From Burkholderia sp. Bp9143 (GTDB taxonomy: Bacteria > Pseudomonadota > Gammaproteobacteria > Burkholderiales > Burkholderiaceae), in assembly GCF_003853645.1 (NCBI RefSeq), contig NZ_QTPO01000007.1, positions 62,001 through 126,000 of the forward strand: a DNA stretch of 64,000 nucleotides, given 5' to 3'. Shown here piece after piece: positions 17,672 to 26,592 of this stretch; position 1 is the stretch's first letter, and the number at the start of each line of letters is the position of its first letter. Position numbers and translations under genes: made by a program. The notes under the pieces were generated by a model. It made no database searches, had not been told where the DNA came from, and was given only the letters and a program-made list of their open reading frames with translations.

Positions 17672-18091
17672 ATGTCCTACGACAACAACAACCCGTTCGC
17701 CCGGATCCTGCGCGGCGAACTGCCGTGCGTGAAGGTCGCCGAAGACGACGCGACCCTCGCGATCATGGATCTCATGCCGCAAGCCGACGGTCACGTGCTC
17801 GTGATCACGAAGGAGCCGGCCGCGCAGATCTTCGAGCTGTCCGGCGACGCAGCCGCGGCCGGCATCCGCATGACGCAGCGCGTCGCGGCGGCCGTGCGCG
17901 ACGCGCTCGGGCCGGACGGCGTGTTCATCGGCCAGTTCAACGGCGCGGCGGCGGGCCAGACGGTCCCGCACGTGCATTTCCACGTGATCCCGCGCTGGGA
18001 GGGCGTCGAGCTGCGGATGCACGCGCGCGACATCGCCGATTCGGCGACGCTCGAGTCGGTTGCGCAACGCATCCGCGCACGTTTCGTGTAA
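17672..18091 (+). CDS. HIT-family nucleotide hydrolase/transferase
   Basis: A 139-residue cytosolic histidine-triad protein. The triad H100-V-H102-F-H104-V sits in the C-terminal third after GQFNGAAAGQTVPH. NPFARILRGELPCVKVAEDD is the standard HIT/Hint opening. These hydrolyse dinucleoside polyphosphates or AMP-lysine-type phosphoramidates. CGGAAAACGCC lies before the ATG at 17672. It stands alone between a divergent beta-propeller gene and a small lipoprotein. Confidence 0.95.
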   Translation: MSYDNNNPFARILRGELPCVKVAEDDATLAIMDLMPQADGHVLVITKEPAAQIFELSGDAAAAGIRMTQRVAAAVRDALGPDGVFIGQFNGAAAGQTVPHVHFHVIPRWEGVELRMHARDIADSATLESVAQRIRARFV

Positions 18092-18346
18092 CGCGCGCAC
18101 GGCGCGTGGTTCGGGCGGCGCCAGCGGGCACGGGCCGCGACGCCGCTCGCATCTGTTTCAGCGGTCACACCACGTAACACGTGTAACTGCTCGCGAAACT
18201 CGTCCCGGCGGCCCCGGCGCTAGACTCCGCGCATTGCTTCATCGAGCGACAGGAAGGGCGGATCGCCCCTTCGTGCCGGCCGCCGCAGCTTGCGGCGGCG
18301 CGGCGTTCGCAAGGTGTCGTGCGTCCTCTTCGCCGGGAATCGAGCC

Positions 18347-18511
18347 ATGTACAAAGTTCTCATCACGTTCGCGCTGATCGCCGGCCTGTCCGGCTGCTAC
18401 GTCGCGCCGCCTTACGGCTACGCGCCCGCACCGGCCTACTACGGCTATGCGCCCGCGTATTACGCACCGCCCGTCAGTGTCGGGATCGGCGGCAACTTCC
18501 GCATCCGCTGA
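18347..18511 (+). CDS. Small Tyr/Pro/Ala-rich lipoprotein
   Basis: A 54-residue protein. MYKVLITFALIAGLSGC ends in a clear lipobox (LSGC, lipid attachment on Cys17), and the mature part is a YAPAPAYYGYAPAYYAPP low-complexity stretch. Small envelope lipoproteins of this composition are common in Burkholderia. It stands alone, 255 bp after the HIT gene; no strong Shine-Dalgarno sequence is visible. Function unknown. Confidence 0.75.
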   Translation: MYKVLITFALIAGLSGCYVAPPYGYAPAPAYYGYAPAYYAPPVSVGIGGNFRIR

Positions 18512-18677
18512 CCGGGCGGCGGGCGCGGGCTTGCCCCGCACGTCGATCGACCACGTCGTTCGACGCGCCGCCGCCGTTTCTCGCAGGGACGACTCGCGCG
18601 CCGCATGACGGCGCGCGTGCGCATTGCTCGCCCGGCTTCCTATACTTCACAGGAAAGCCCACTCCGGCGAGGCAGCC

Positions 18678-19337
18678 ATGGCCGTGACGCGCAAGGTCGC
18701 AATCGTTACGAGCGTCTCCACGCTCGTCTATCTCGGACTCGCCGTGCTCGGCATCGGCGGGTTCGCCGCCTTCTTCTCGCATCCGCAACTGACCGCCATT
18801 GCCGTAGCGACGCTCGCGCTGGCTGCCGTGGCGTTGTTCACCGAAGGCAACTTGAGCGCCGGCGAGCGCGAGAACCGCGACAACCGCTGGGTGCTCGCGG
18901 CCTTCGCGGCCAGCGGGTTCCTGCTCGCCTATCTGCCCGCGCTGACCGACCGGCTCGACGTGTGGACCTTCGGCGGCGGCGCGGTGCGCTGGATCGGCGT
19001 CGTGCTGTATATCGCGGGGGGCGTGCTGCGGATCTGGCCCGTGTTCGTGCTCGGCAAGCGCTTCAGCGGGCTCGTCGCGATCCAGCCGGGCCATACGCTG
19101 GTGACGGACGGCATCTATCGCAGGATCCGCAACCCGAGCTATCTCGGCCTGCTCGTCAACGCGATCGGCTGGGCGTTCGCGTTCCGCTCGGGCGTCGGGC
19201 TGCTGCTCGTCGCACTGACGATGATTCCGCTCGTCGCGCGCATCCGCTCCGAGGAAGCGCTGCTGCGCGCGCAGTTCGGCGCCGAATATGACGCGTACTG
19301 CGCGCATACCTGGCGGCTCGTTCCGGGTGTGTATTGA
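18678..19337 (+). CDS. Isoprenylcysteine carboxyl methyltransferase (ICMT)-like membrane protein
   Basis: A 219-residue protein with five to six membrane helices. The C-terminal signature GHTLVTDGIYRRIRNPSYLGLLVNAIGW (SAM-binding RxPxY-type motif) followed by RIRSEEALLRAQFGAEYDAYCAHTWRLVP is that of the ICMT/PEMT methyltransferase family. The catalytic Arg/Glu pair is present. The ATG at 18678 follows GGCGAGGC. In bacteria these modify small lipophilic or lipid substrates; the target here is unknown. Confidence 0.88.
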   Translation: MAVTRKVAIVTSVSTLVYLGLAVLGIGGFAAFFSHPQLTAIAVATLALAAVALFTEGNLSAGERENRDNRWVLAAFAASGFLLAYLPALTDRLDVWTFGGGAVRWIGVVLYIAGGVLRIWPVFVLGKRFSGLVAIQPGHTLVTDGIYRRIRNPSYLGLLVNAIGWAFAFRSGVGLLLVALTMIPLVARIRSEEALLRAQFGAEYDAYCAHTWRLVPGVY

Positions 19338-19711
19338 CCCTCGTTTCCGTTCGGACGGGCGGGCCGGTCCGCGCTCCCGCGACGCGAGCCGATGTGTTGC
19401 CACCTGTGTCCGAACCCGCGACGCCGACCCTTCCCGCGCCGCCATCCCGACCGGCCGACTCTCGTCGGAGCCTTTGCCGGCGGGCGTTGCCGGGCGATTC
19501 GGCAAGCCTTTCCGAGTCCTCTTTCGGTAAACAACTTGTTACCAGAATGTCGACGGCAAGGGGGCGCGACCGGTGCTATTCTTCGCCGCAAGCTCATTGA
19601 AATGAATTGGTCCGGGATTCGGCGCAATGCCGGTATCGACGTCGATCGGTTCAGATCGTCGTATCGAGCGGACCTTCAATAACCAGATTGCGAACAAGGA
19701 AGAATACGGGA
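19338..19711 (+). other. Non-coding gap before the glycine-zipper gene
   Basis: A 374-bp stretch with no supported gene. It contains an imperfect inverted repeat, GGTAAACAACTTGTTACC (19526-19543), and AT-richer sequence toward the glycine-zipper start that probably carries its promoter. Nothing else recognisable. Confidence 0.4.
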
Positions 19712-20152
19712 ATGTGGAAGAAAATTGCCCCCACTCTCGTCGTCGCCGTGCTGACCGGCGCGACCGCACTGCCGGCGATGGCCGGTGACATGAACAACGC
19801 GCTTGGCGGCGCGCTCGGCGGGGTTGCCGGCGCGGCGGTCGGCGGCGCGGTCGGCGGCAGCACCGGCTCCGTGATCGGCGGCGCGATCGGTGGCGGCGCG
19901 GGTGGCGCGGTGACGGCGAACCGTCACGAGCGCACCGGCGCGATCATCGGCGGCGCACTCGGCGGCGGCGCGGGTACCGCGGCCGGCAACGCGATGGGCG
20001 GCCGCACGGGCGGCCTGCTGGGCGCGGCAGTCGGCGGTGGCGCCGGCGCGGCGCTCGGCGGCAACCTGTCGCGCAACTCGTACGACGGCGGCTATCGTGG
20101 CGATCGCGGCTATCGTCACCGCAAGCATCGCCATCACCGCGACTGGGACTGA
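19712..20152 (+). CDS. Exported glycine-zipper protein
   Basis: A 146-residue protein. The signal peptide ends near ALPAMAG. The mature region is a chain of glycine-zipper repeats (GGALGGVAGAAVGGAVGG and similar), likely two to three membrane-spanning helical hairpins in the outer membrane or periplasm. The tail is basic and His-rich (RGYRHRKHRHHRDWD), perhaps metal- or LPS-binding. GGAAGAATACGGGA precedes the ATG. It resembles the 17-kDa surface antigen/YmgD-like class without the lipobox Cys. Confidence 0.82.
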   Translation: MWKKIAPTLVVAVLTGATALPAMAGDMNNALGGALGGVAGAAVGGAVGGSTGSVIGGAIGGGAGGAVTANRHERTGAIIGGALGGGAGTAAGNAMGGRTGGLLGAAVGGGAGAALGGNLSRNSYDGGYRGDRGYRHRKHRHHRDWD

Positions 20153-20881
20153 TCGCCGCGGGCGCGGCACGGTGCGCGGCATGCGCACCGGCGCGCCCGA
20201 CGCGTCGGCACCCGATCCGACAGCCGGCCCGGCGGCCTCAGCCGGGCCGACATCACCGGCAAGGCCGGCAGCTTTCATCCCCTTCGGCAGTTCATGCCCA
20301 GCCCCGCTCGACGGGTTGGCACGCTCCCTCCCGCTTTACCTTTCCCGCTTGTAGACCGCATCGCCAGTTGCACGGAAGACATGCAACCGGGCAGGTTTGG
20401 CCGACGCCATTCGATATCGGCGATCGACGCGCGCGCGACCGTTCCCGCGCGACCCTGAATGCCCTCCGGCCATCAGGATTTCCCTGATGCGCCGACCGTC
20501 CGCGACGCACGCTCACCGGCCCTCGCGGGCGGCGGTGGGTAGTGGGAAATCGAATGGATGTCATCGCAACATTTAATTGGTCGATCGGGAGCGACTTCGC
20601 TATCGTCAGCGCTGCCCGCGTACGGAATCGAACCGTGCCGTCCCCCGTGCCCCGCCGCATGACCCCGAGTGTCCGCGGCCCGGCCGCCGGACCCGCAAGC
20701 ATGGGTCGCCCCGCCCGCTGAACCGGGCGGACCCGTCGCGAAGCCTGGCCGACCGAACGAAGGCGCCCGCGCTTTCAAGCCACCCCGGCAACGATGTCCC
20801 GTCGCCGCATGCGTGCCCCACGCGCCTGCCGCGCCTGCCGTTGCGACCCGGGGCCGGACCAACCCATTGCCTGGATGTTTT
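20153..20881 (+). other. 729-bp gap without a supported gene
   Basis: ORFs here lack ribosome sites and convincing protein features. An AT-richer dip (GCAACATTTAATTGGTCGATC, around 20565-20585) lies about 300 bp before the ureidoglycine aminohydrolase gene and may be a promoter. No hairpin with a T-run was seen. Confidence 0.4.
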
Positions 20882-21718
20882 ATGTCTAAGACAACGTATT
20901 ACGCGCCGCATGGCGGCCACCCGCCGCAGACCGATCTGCTGACCGATCGCGCGATGTTCACCGAGGCGTACGCGGTCATTCCGAAGGGAGTGATGCGCGA
21001 CATCGTCACGAGCTGGCTGCCGTTCTGGACCAACACGCGCCTGTGGGTGATCGCGCGTCCGCTGTCGGGTTTCGCCGAAACCTTCTCGCAGTACATCGTC
21101 GAAGTGAACCCGGGCGGGGGCAGCGACAAGCCCGAGCAGGACAAGAACGCCGAAGCCGTGCTGTTCGTCGTCGAGGGCGAGGCCGAGCTGACGCTGCAGG
21201 GCAAGCAGCACACGCTGAAGCCGGGCGGCTATGCATTCATTCCGCCGGGCGCCGACTGGACGCTGCACAACGTCAGCGATGCCGCCGTGCGTTTCCACTG
21301 GATCCGCAAGCACTACCAGGTCGTCGACGGCATTGCACTGCCGGAAGCATTCGTGACCAACGAGCAGGACGTCGAGCCGATCCCGATGCCGGGCACCAAC
21401 GGCGCATGGGTGACGACGCGCTTCGTCGACATGAGCGACATGCGTCACGACATGCACGTGAACATCGTCACGTTCGAGCCGGGCGGCGTGATTCCGTTCG
21501 CCGAGACGCACGTGATGGAGCACGGCCTGTACGTGCTCGAAGGCAAGGCCGTCTATCGCCTGAACCAGGACTGGGTCGAGGTGGAAGCGGGCGACTTCAT
21601 GTGGCTGCGCGCGTTCTGCCCGCAGGCATGCTATTCGGGTGGCCCTGGCCGCTTCCGCTACCTGCTGTACAAGGATGTGAACCGTCATATGAACCTGACG
21701 CTGAACCCCGCGCGCTGA
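20882..21718 (+). CDS. allE: (S)-ureidoglycine aminohydrolase
   Basis: A 278-residue bicupin that converts (S)-ureidoglycine to (S)-ureidoglycolate and ammonia in allantoin breakdown. Cupin 1 spans about residues 60-140 (VEGEAELTLQGKQHTLKPGGYAFIPPG). Cupin 2 holds the metal-binding set: FEPGGVIPFAETHVMEHGLYVLEGKAVY gives Glu/His ligands. MSKTTYYAPHGGHPPQTDLLTDRAMFTEAYAVIP is the family's typical start. It is an orphan here: no allantoinase, allantoicase or ureidoglycolate lyase adjoins. A strong terminator follows. Confidence 0.94.
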   Translation: MSKTTYYAPHGGHPPQTDLLTDRAMFTEAYAVIPKGVMRDIVTSWLPFWTNTRLWVIARPLSGFAETFSQYIVEVNPGGGSDKPEQDKNAEAVLFVVEGEAELTLQGKQHTLKPGGYAFIPPGADWTLHNVSDAAVRFHWIRKHYQVVDGIALPEAFVTNEQDVEPIPMPGTNGAWVTTRFVDMSDMRHDMHVNIVTFEPGGVIPFAETHVMEHGLYVLEGKAVYRLNQDWVEVEAGDFMWLRAFCPQACYSGGPGRFRYLLYKDVNRHMNLTLNPAR

Positions 21719-21737
21719 GCGTCGCGCGCGTCGGATC

Positions 21738-21773
21738 AAAAAGCCCGCCGGTGCAAGCCGGCGGGCTTTTTTT
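21738..21773 (+). terminator. Rho-independent terminator of allE
   Basis: Stem GCCCGCCGG (21743-21751) and CCGGCGGGC (21758-21766), loop TGCAAG, followed by TTTTTTT; the upstream A-run makes it potentially bidirectional. It lies 20 bp after the allE stop. Confidence 0.93.
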
Positions 21774-21834
21774 GTGCTTCGCGGAACGCCGGACACCGAG
21801 CCCGGCGCGACGCTGTGCTACCCGCACCGTACCG

Positions 21835-22488
21835 CTATTTCTTCGCGATGCGATATTGGCAGATCAATCGACCTTCGCGCAGGCAGTGCTCGGTGACCGG
21901 CCGGCCCGTCGCTTCGGAAAAATACGCGGCGACCGCCCGGCATACGCACGGAGTTTCGCGGACCGCGCTGGCGACCGGGCAACTGTAATTGCGCACCATG
22001 ATCGCGTCCCCGTCGGGGACGGCTTCCGTATGTGCGCCGAGTGCGTCGACGATCGCCATCGCGTCGGCCAGATTGGCCTTGAAGTCACGTGACGCGGGCA
22101 GGCCGTTCTCGCGCGCAAGACGGCGACCCGTTTCGGTGAGGATTTCATCGAGCTGGCGGTCGTCGAATCGATCGCGAAGCGTGGCGAGCAGGCCAAGCAG
22201 GAACGCGGGATACGCACTCGACGAGACGTCTTCACTGCCCGGTGCGGCCTCATACAGTACGGCCGGCTTGCCCGGGGTCCCGGTTTGCACGGGCCTGCGC
22301 CGCCGAACGAGCCCCTCCGCTTCCAGCTGTTTCAACTGCATGTTGATCGCGGTGCGCGTCACCGCGAGGTGCTCGCAGAGCTGGACGACAGTCAACGGTT
22401 CGCGTTGCAGTGCGCGCAAGACTTCGTTCTTCGTAGTCACGATGAAGGGGTGGGCCAGGTAGCGGCCGATTATAGCGTCGCCCGGCAC
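21835..22488 (-). CDS. SufR-like (COG2345-type) HTH regulator with cysteine-rich C-terminus
   Basis: Up to 217 residues. The HTH NEVLRALQREPLTVVQLCEHLAVTRTAINMQLKQLEAEGLV is followed by a wing (RRRRPVQTGTPGKPA) and a helical domain. The C-terminus has C170, C181, C183, C202 and C210 (SCPVASAVRETPCVC...HCLREGRLIC), which fits an Fe-S-cluster sensor of the SufR kind. Two GTG starts are possible, 22488 (217 aa) and 22440 (201 aa, MTTKNEV); a minus-strand TATAAT at 22469-22474 would favour the shorter form. It is divergent from a peroxidase gene and probably represses it until oxidative or metal stress. Confidence 0.82.
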   Translation of the reverse strand: MPGDAIIGRYLAHPFIVTTKNEVLRALQREPLTVVQLCEHLAVTRTAINMQLKQLEAEGLVRRRRPVQTGTPGKPAVLYEAAPGSEDVSSSAYPAFLLGLLATLRDRFDDRQLDEILTETGRRLARENGLPASRDFKANLADAMAIVDALGAHTEAVPDGDAIMVRNYSCPVASAVRETPCVCRAVAAYFSEATGRPVTEHCLREGRLICQYRIAKK

Positions 22489-22503
22489 GGGGACGTATTA
22501 ACC

Positions 22504-22548
22504 ATAATGACATATATAATTGTCATTATTGTCGGAAAGCGCTAGACT
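22504..22548 (+). promoter_or_regulatory. Operator and promoter of the catalase-like gene
   Basis: A perfect inverted repeat, ATAATGACA (22504-22512) and TGTCATTAT (22521-22529), around TATATAAT. TTGTCA at 22520-22525, 17 bp, then TAGACT at 22543-22548 forms a sigma70-like promoter for the gene at 22591. Binding at the repeat would block the -35. It lies between the SufR-like gene and its presumed target. Confidence 0.75.
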
Positions 22549-22590
22549 TGTGCCGCGCCTCCCCCCAAACGCAACCCGAAGAGCCCCGTC

Positions 22591-23595
22591 ATGAACCAGC
22601 CACTGCCTCATCTTTCGTTAGCGGTCCTGCTTGCCCTGTCGACCGGACAAGCCGCCATGGCCCAGACACCGCAATCGCTGCCCGCCCAAACATCGACTCC
22701 TGTCCAACTCGTCGACGCACTGAACGGTGTATTCGGCAAGCACCCCGGCGCACGCGCCGTACACGCCAAGGGCATCGTGCTCGAGGGCAGCTTTGTGCCT
22801 GGTGCCGCCGCGCGAACCATCAGCAAGGCGCCGCATTTTCAGACTGCGGTTCCCGTCGTGGTGCGGTTCTCCGACTTCGCGGGCATCCCGGATATCGCCG
22901 ACAACCATCCGCTCGCGTCGCCGCGCGGCATGGCCATCAAGTTCAAGCTGCCGGACGGCAGCGACACCGATATCGTCGCGCACTCGTTCAACGGATTCCC
23001 GTCGCCGACCGCGGGCGACTTTCGCGATCTGTTGATTGCGCTCGGAACGAGCGGCCCGAATACGCCTGCACCGACGCCGCTGGACACCTATCTCGGGAGC
23101 CATCCGGTGGCGAAGGCGTTTCTCACGGCACCGAAGCCCATGCCGGCGAGCTATGCATCGTTGCCGTACTTCGGCGTCAACACCTTCCGGTTCATCGATG
23201 CCAGGGGCACCGTGACGTACGGGCGCTACCAGATGCTGCCGGTCGGCGGCGAGCACTATCTGACGGACGCCGCCGCGGCCGGGACGGCGCACGACTACCT
23301 CCAGTCGGAGATCAGCGAGCGTGTATCCCGTGCGCCCGTCCGCTTCCGTCTGGTGCTCCAGATCGCCGAGCCCGGGGACAAGCTCGACGATCCGTCGGTG
23401 GCGTGGTCGAACACCCATCGAACCGTGGAGCTCGGCGTGATCACCGTCACGAAGGTGTCGGCCGACAGCGCGGCGGCGGAGCGCCGACTGCTGTTCCTGC
23501 CGAACGCATTGCCGCCGGGCATCGAAGTGGAGGACCCGATGATCAATGCGCGTTCGACTGCCTATCCCGTGTCGTTTTCCCGGCGTCAGCAATAA
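22591..23595 (+). CDS. Periplasmic catalase-related peroxidase (SrpA-like)
   Basis: A 334-residue short catalase-fold haem protein. A signal peptide ends at AAMA-Q. The distal histidine is in ARAVHAKGIVLEG, and VVRFSDFAGIPDIADNHPLASPRGMAIKF is the conserved haem-pocket strand. It lacks the NADPH-binding and flavodoxin domains of full catalases, which fits organic-hydroperoxide peroxidase activity in this subfamily. GAAGAGCC precedes the ATG. Its promoter carries the operator facing the SufR-like regulator. A tautomerase gene follows 165 bp later. Confidence 0.9.
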   Translation: MNQPLPHLSLAVLLALSTGQAAMAQTPQSLPAQTSTPVQLVDALNGVFGKHPGARAVHAKGIVLEGSFVPGAAARTISKAPHFQTAVPVVVRFSDFAGIPDIADNHPLASPRGMAIKFKLPDGSDTDIVAHSFNGFPSPTAGDFRDLLIALGTSGPNTPAPTPLDTYLGSHPVAKAFLTAPKPMPASYASLPYFGVNTFRFIDARGTVTYGRYQMLPVGGEHYLTDAAAAGTAHDYLQSEISERVSRAPVRFRLVLQIAEPGDKLDDPSVAWSNTHRTVELGVITVTKVSADSAAAERRLLFLPNALPPGIEVEDPMINARSTAYPVSFSRRQQ

Positions 23596-23760
23596 GCGTG
23601 ACCGCCAAGGCGGCCTGACGATCTCGACGCGCTGCGTTCTCGCCGCGCCCGATCGCCACCGGCACGCATGGCAGAACCCGAACCGAATCGCGGCACTTCG
23701 CGCGTGGGAATCCACCGGCGTGCCGCTCCTGATGCCGTATCCACTCAAGGAGAAATTCTC

Positions 23761-24153
23761 ATGCCCATGCTCAAATTCGACATCATCCAGGGCCGTACCG
23801 ACGAACAGGTGCGCGCACTTCTGGACGCCGCCCATCAGGCGATGGTGCAGGCCTTCGACGTACCCGTCACCGACCGTTACCAGAGCATCACGCAGCATCG
23901 CCCGGGCAAACTCGTGGTGGAAGACACGGGGCTCGGTTACACGCGATCCCGGGACGTGGTCATGCTGACCGCGATCAGCCGGAAGCGTACCGAGCCGCAG
24001 AAGATCGATTTCTATCGCCTGCTCGTCGAGAAGCTGCAAACCCAATGCGGCATTTCGCCGGACGACGTCATCGTGTCGATCGTCGAGAACGGCGATGCCG
24101 ACTGGTCCTTCGGCCGCGGTCGCGCGCAGTTCATCACCGGAGAGCTGACCTAA
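23761..24153 (+). CDS. Tautomerase-family protein
   Basis: A 130-residue tautomerase of the longer 4-OT/MIF group. MPMLKFDIIQGRTDEQVRALLDAAHQAMVQAFDVP is its beta-alpha unit; the initiating Met would be removed to expose the catalytic Pro2. A CAAGGAG box precedes the ATG. In Burkholderia such genes often follow oxidative-stress genes; the substrate here is unknown. It may be cotranscribed with the peroxidase. Confidence 0.87.
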   Translation: MPMLKFDIIQGRTDEQVRALLDAAHQAMVQAFDVPVTDRYQSITQHRPGKLVVEDTGLGYTRSRDVVMLTAISRKRTEPQKIDFYRLLVEKLQTQCGISPDDVIVSIVENGDADWSFGRGRAQFITGELT

Positions 24154-24323
24154 GGCCGGCGCGCGTTCGAGCAGCACCGCGCCGCGGTCGCGCAGCCCCG
24201 CGCGCGGCGCCATTCCCGTTCCACCAGGTCATCAGCGCATTACCGCGACGCGCTTCGTTGCAGGTCGCGACCTTCGGCATCGCAGCCCCGCGCGAGACGA
24301 CGGGCAGCACGCCGCCGCCCGCG

Positions 24324-24372
24324 CACTCTTTCCTAAATAAAATTTAGCCAGCCAAACTTGGGCTAAAGAGTG
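24324..24372. repeat. Nested AT-rich inverted repeats
   Basis: Outer arms CACTCTTT (24324-24331) and AAAGAGTG (24365-24372) enclose TTTAGCC (24343-24349) pairing with GGCTAAA (24361-24367), and CTAAAT/ATTTAG (24333-24347). The last two overlap, so the pairings compete. This is an AT-rich island about 100 bp before the penicillin-binding protein start; a promoter/operator or RNA switch are both possible. Confidence 0.5.
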
Positions 24373-24469
24373 TTCCGGTATTCCGGCATCCCTTCGACAA
24401 TGCGCGCCTTCCATGACCGACGGGCGCCTGATGCGCGCCCGCGGTCGCTGCATCGAAGAAGGAGCCCGC

Positions 24470-26584
24470 ATGACCGACCACACCGCCAACCCTCCGCCGC
24501 CATCGGCCCCGCCTCCCGCCTCGCCGCGCCGCCGCGCACGGCGCGTGCTCGCGGGCGCGCTGCTCGGCCTGACGCTCGCGTGCGCGGGCATCGGCGCATG
24601 GACGGTCCACCGTATCTGGACACAACTGCCGTCGGTCGAACACCTGGCCGCATACCGTCCCGCGTTGCCGCTGCGGATTTTCTCGCGCGACGGCGACTTG
24701 CTGGCCGAGTACGGCGTCGAGCGCCGCGAGTTCGTGCCGCTCGAACGCATTCCGCCGCTGATGCGCCACGCGCTGCTCGCGGCCGAGGACGCGAAGTTCT
24801 ACCAGCACGGTGCGATCGACGTCGGCGGCCTCGCGCGCGCGATGTTCGCGAACGTCGTGACGGGGCAGCCGGGGCAGGGCGGCAGCACGATCACGATGCA
24901 GGTCGCGCGCAACTTCTACCTGACGCGCGACAAGGTGCTGAGCCGCAAGCTCGCCGAGATCCTGATGGCCATCAAGCTCGAGCGCGAATACAGCAAGGAC
25001 AAGCTGCTCGAGCTGTACATGAACCAGATCTATCTCGGCGAGCGCGCGTACGGTTTCGCGGCCGCCGCGAACGTGTATTTCGGCAAGCCGCTCGATGCGC
25101 TGAGCGCGGGCGAAGCGGCCGTGCTCGCCGGATTGCCGAAGGCGCCGTCCGCGTTCAACCCGGTCGTCAATCCGGCACGCGCGACCGCGCGGCGCAACTA
25201 CGTGCTCGGCCGCATGCATGCGCTCGGCGAGCTCGACGACGCGACCTATCGCGCGGCAGTCGATGCACCGATCGCGCTGGCGACCACGCCGCCGCCCGGC
25301 ATCGTCGCGGCGCCGTACGTCGCGGAGCGCGCGCGCCGGATGATGATCGAGCGCTTTCACGACGACGCCTATACGCTCGGCCTCGACGTGACCACGGCGA
25401 TCTCGATGCGCGACCAGCGCGCGGCCGGAGCCGCACTCGGGCGCATGCTGCGCCGCCAGCCCGGGAAGCGCGATGCGCGCAACGGGCTCGAAGGCGCGCT
25501 CGTGTCGCTGGATGCGGCGACGGGCGATATGCTCGCGCTCGTCGGCGGCGCGGACTTCAACCGCAACGTGTTCGACCACGCATTGCAGGCGTATCGCCAG
25601 CCGGGTTCGAGCTTCAAGCCGTTCGTCTATTCGGCGGCGCTGGAGAAGGGCTATTTCCCCGGCGTGCTCGTCGACGACACGCAGCGCACGCTCACGCCTG
25701 CGGAAACGGGCGCGCGGCCGTGGCGTCCGCGCAATTTCGCCAACAACTACGAGGGCTTCATCCCGGTGCGGCGCGGGCTCATGCGCTCGAAGAATCTCGT
25801 GGCGGTCAGCCTGATGCAGGCGGCTGACGCGCGCTACGTGCAGCAGCACGTGGTGGGCTTCGGTTTCGACGCGCAGCGCAATCCGGCATCGCTGCCGCTC
25901 GCGCTCGGCGCGGGCGCCGTGACGCCGCTCGAACTCGCGAGCGCGTACGGTGTGTTCGCGAACGGCGGGGTGCGGATGGTGCCGCGGCTGATCCTGTCGG
26001 TGAAGCAGCGTCATGGCGGTGCGCTGTACGATGCGTCGGCGCCGGACGGCACGCGCGTCGTGTCGGCGCGCAACGCGTTCGTGATGGACAGCATGCTGCG
26101 CGACGTCGTGCGGGCCGGCACCGCGCGCGGCGCGCTCGCGCTGCGCCGTGACGACGCGGCCGGCAAGACCGGCACGTCGAACGGCTCGAAGGACGTGTGG
26201 TTCGCCGGCTATTCATCGGGCATCGTCGCGGTCGCGTGGCTCGGCTACGACACGCCGCGCCCGATGGGACGCGCGACCGGCGCGACGCTCGCGCTGCCGG
26301 TCTGGCTCGACTACATGAAGACGGCCGTCGACGGACGCACGCCGGTCGATGCGACGCCGCCACAGGACGTCGCGCTCGTCGACGGCGATTTCGTGTACGC
26401 CGAATACACGCGCGGCACGTGCACCGCCGACGTGCCGCCGTTCATCCGCAGCCGCTTCGCGTGCGGCGGCGCACCGGCGTCCGACGCGCCGGACGGGCAC
26501 GACAAGCCCGACGAGCCGATGCCCGCCGCCGTCGATGCGGCCGAGCGCGAACGCGTGCTCGACCTGTTCCGTACCGAAGACTGA
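24470..26584 (+). CDS. Class A penicillin-binding protein (PBP1 family)
   Basis: A 704-residue bifunctional peptidoglycan synthase. A Pro-rich cytosolic tail and helix (AGALLGLTLACAGIGAWTVH) precede the GT51 domain; catalytic E106 is in LLAAEDAKFYQH, followed by QGGSTITMQVARN and KEKLLELYMNQIYLG-like motifs. The transpeptidase has S380-S-F-K383, and K566-T-G-T-S. At 704 residues it is shorter than PBP1a and lacks the OB insert. The start at 24470 has GAAGGAG; an earlier ATG at 24413 lacks one. It is separate from the canonical mrcA context, so it is probably an accessory PBP. Confidence 0.93.
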   Translation: MTDHTANPPPPSAPPPASPRRRARRVLAGALLGLTLACAGIGAWTVHRIWTQLPSVEHLAAYRPALPLRIFSRDGDLLAEYGVERREFVPLERIPPLMRHALLAAEDAKFYQHGAIDVGGLARAMFANVVTGQPGQGGSTITMQVARNFYLTRDKVLSRKLAEILMAIKLEREYSKDKLLELYMNQIYLGERAYGFAAAANVYFGKPLDALSAGEAAVLAGLPKAPSAFNPVVNPARATARRNYVLGRMHALGELDDATYRAAVDAPIALATTPPPGIVAAPYVAERARRMMIERFHDDAYTLGLDVTTAISMRDQRAAGAALGRMLRRQPGKRDARNGLEGALVSLDAATGDMLALVGGADFNRNVFDHALQAYRQPGSSFKPFVYSAALEKGYFPGVLVDDTQRTLTPAETGARPWRPRNFANNYEGFIPVRRGLMRSKNLVAVSLMQAADARYVQQHVVGFGFDAQRNPASLPLALGAGAVTPLELASAYGVFANGGVRMVPRLILSVKQRHGGALYDASAPDGTRVVSARNAFVMDSMLRDVVRAGTARGALALRRDDAAGKTGTSNGSKDVWFAGYSSGIVAVAWLGYDTPRPMGRATGATLALPVWLDYMKTAVDGRTPVDATPPQDVALVDGDFVYAEYTRGTCTADVPPFIRSRFACGGAPASDAPDGHDKPDEPMPAAVDAAERERVLDLFRTED

Positions 26585-26592
26585 GGCGCGCG

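Noticed and set aside
19800-20080. Short DNA repeats in the glycine-zipper gene
   Set aside because: They follow from repeated Gly/Ala codons rather than an independent DNA repeat.
20292-20702. A 136-codon minus-strand ORF in the gap before allE
   Set aside because: No Shine-Dalgarno, Arg/Pro-rich random-like composition, and no conserved features.
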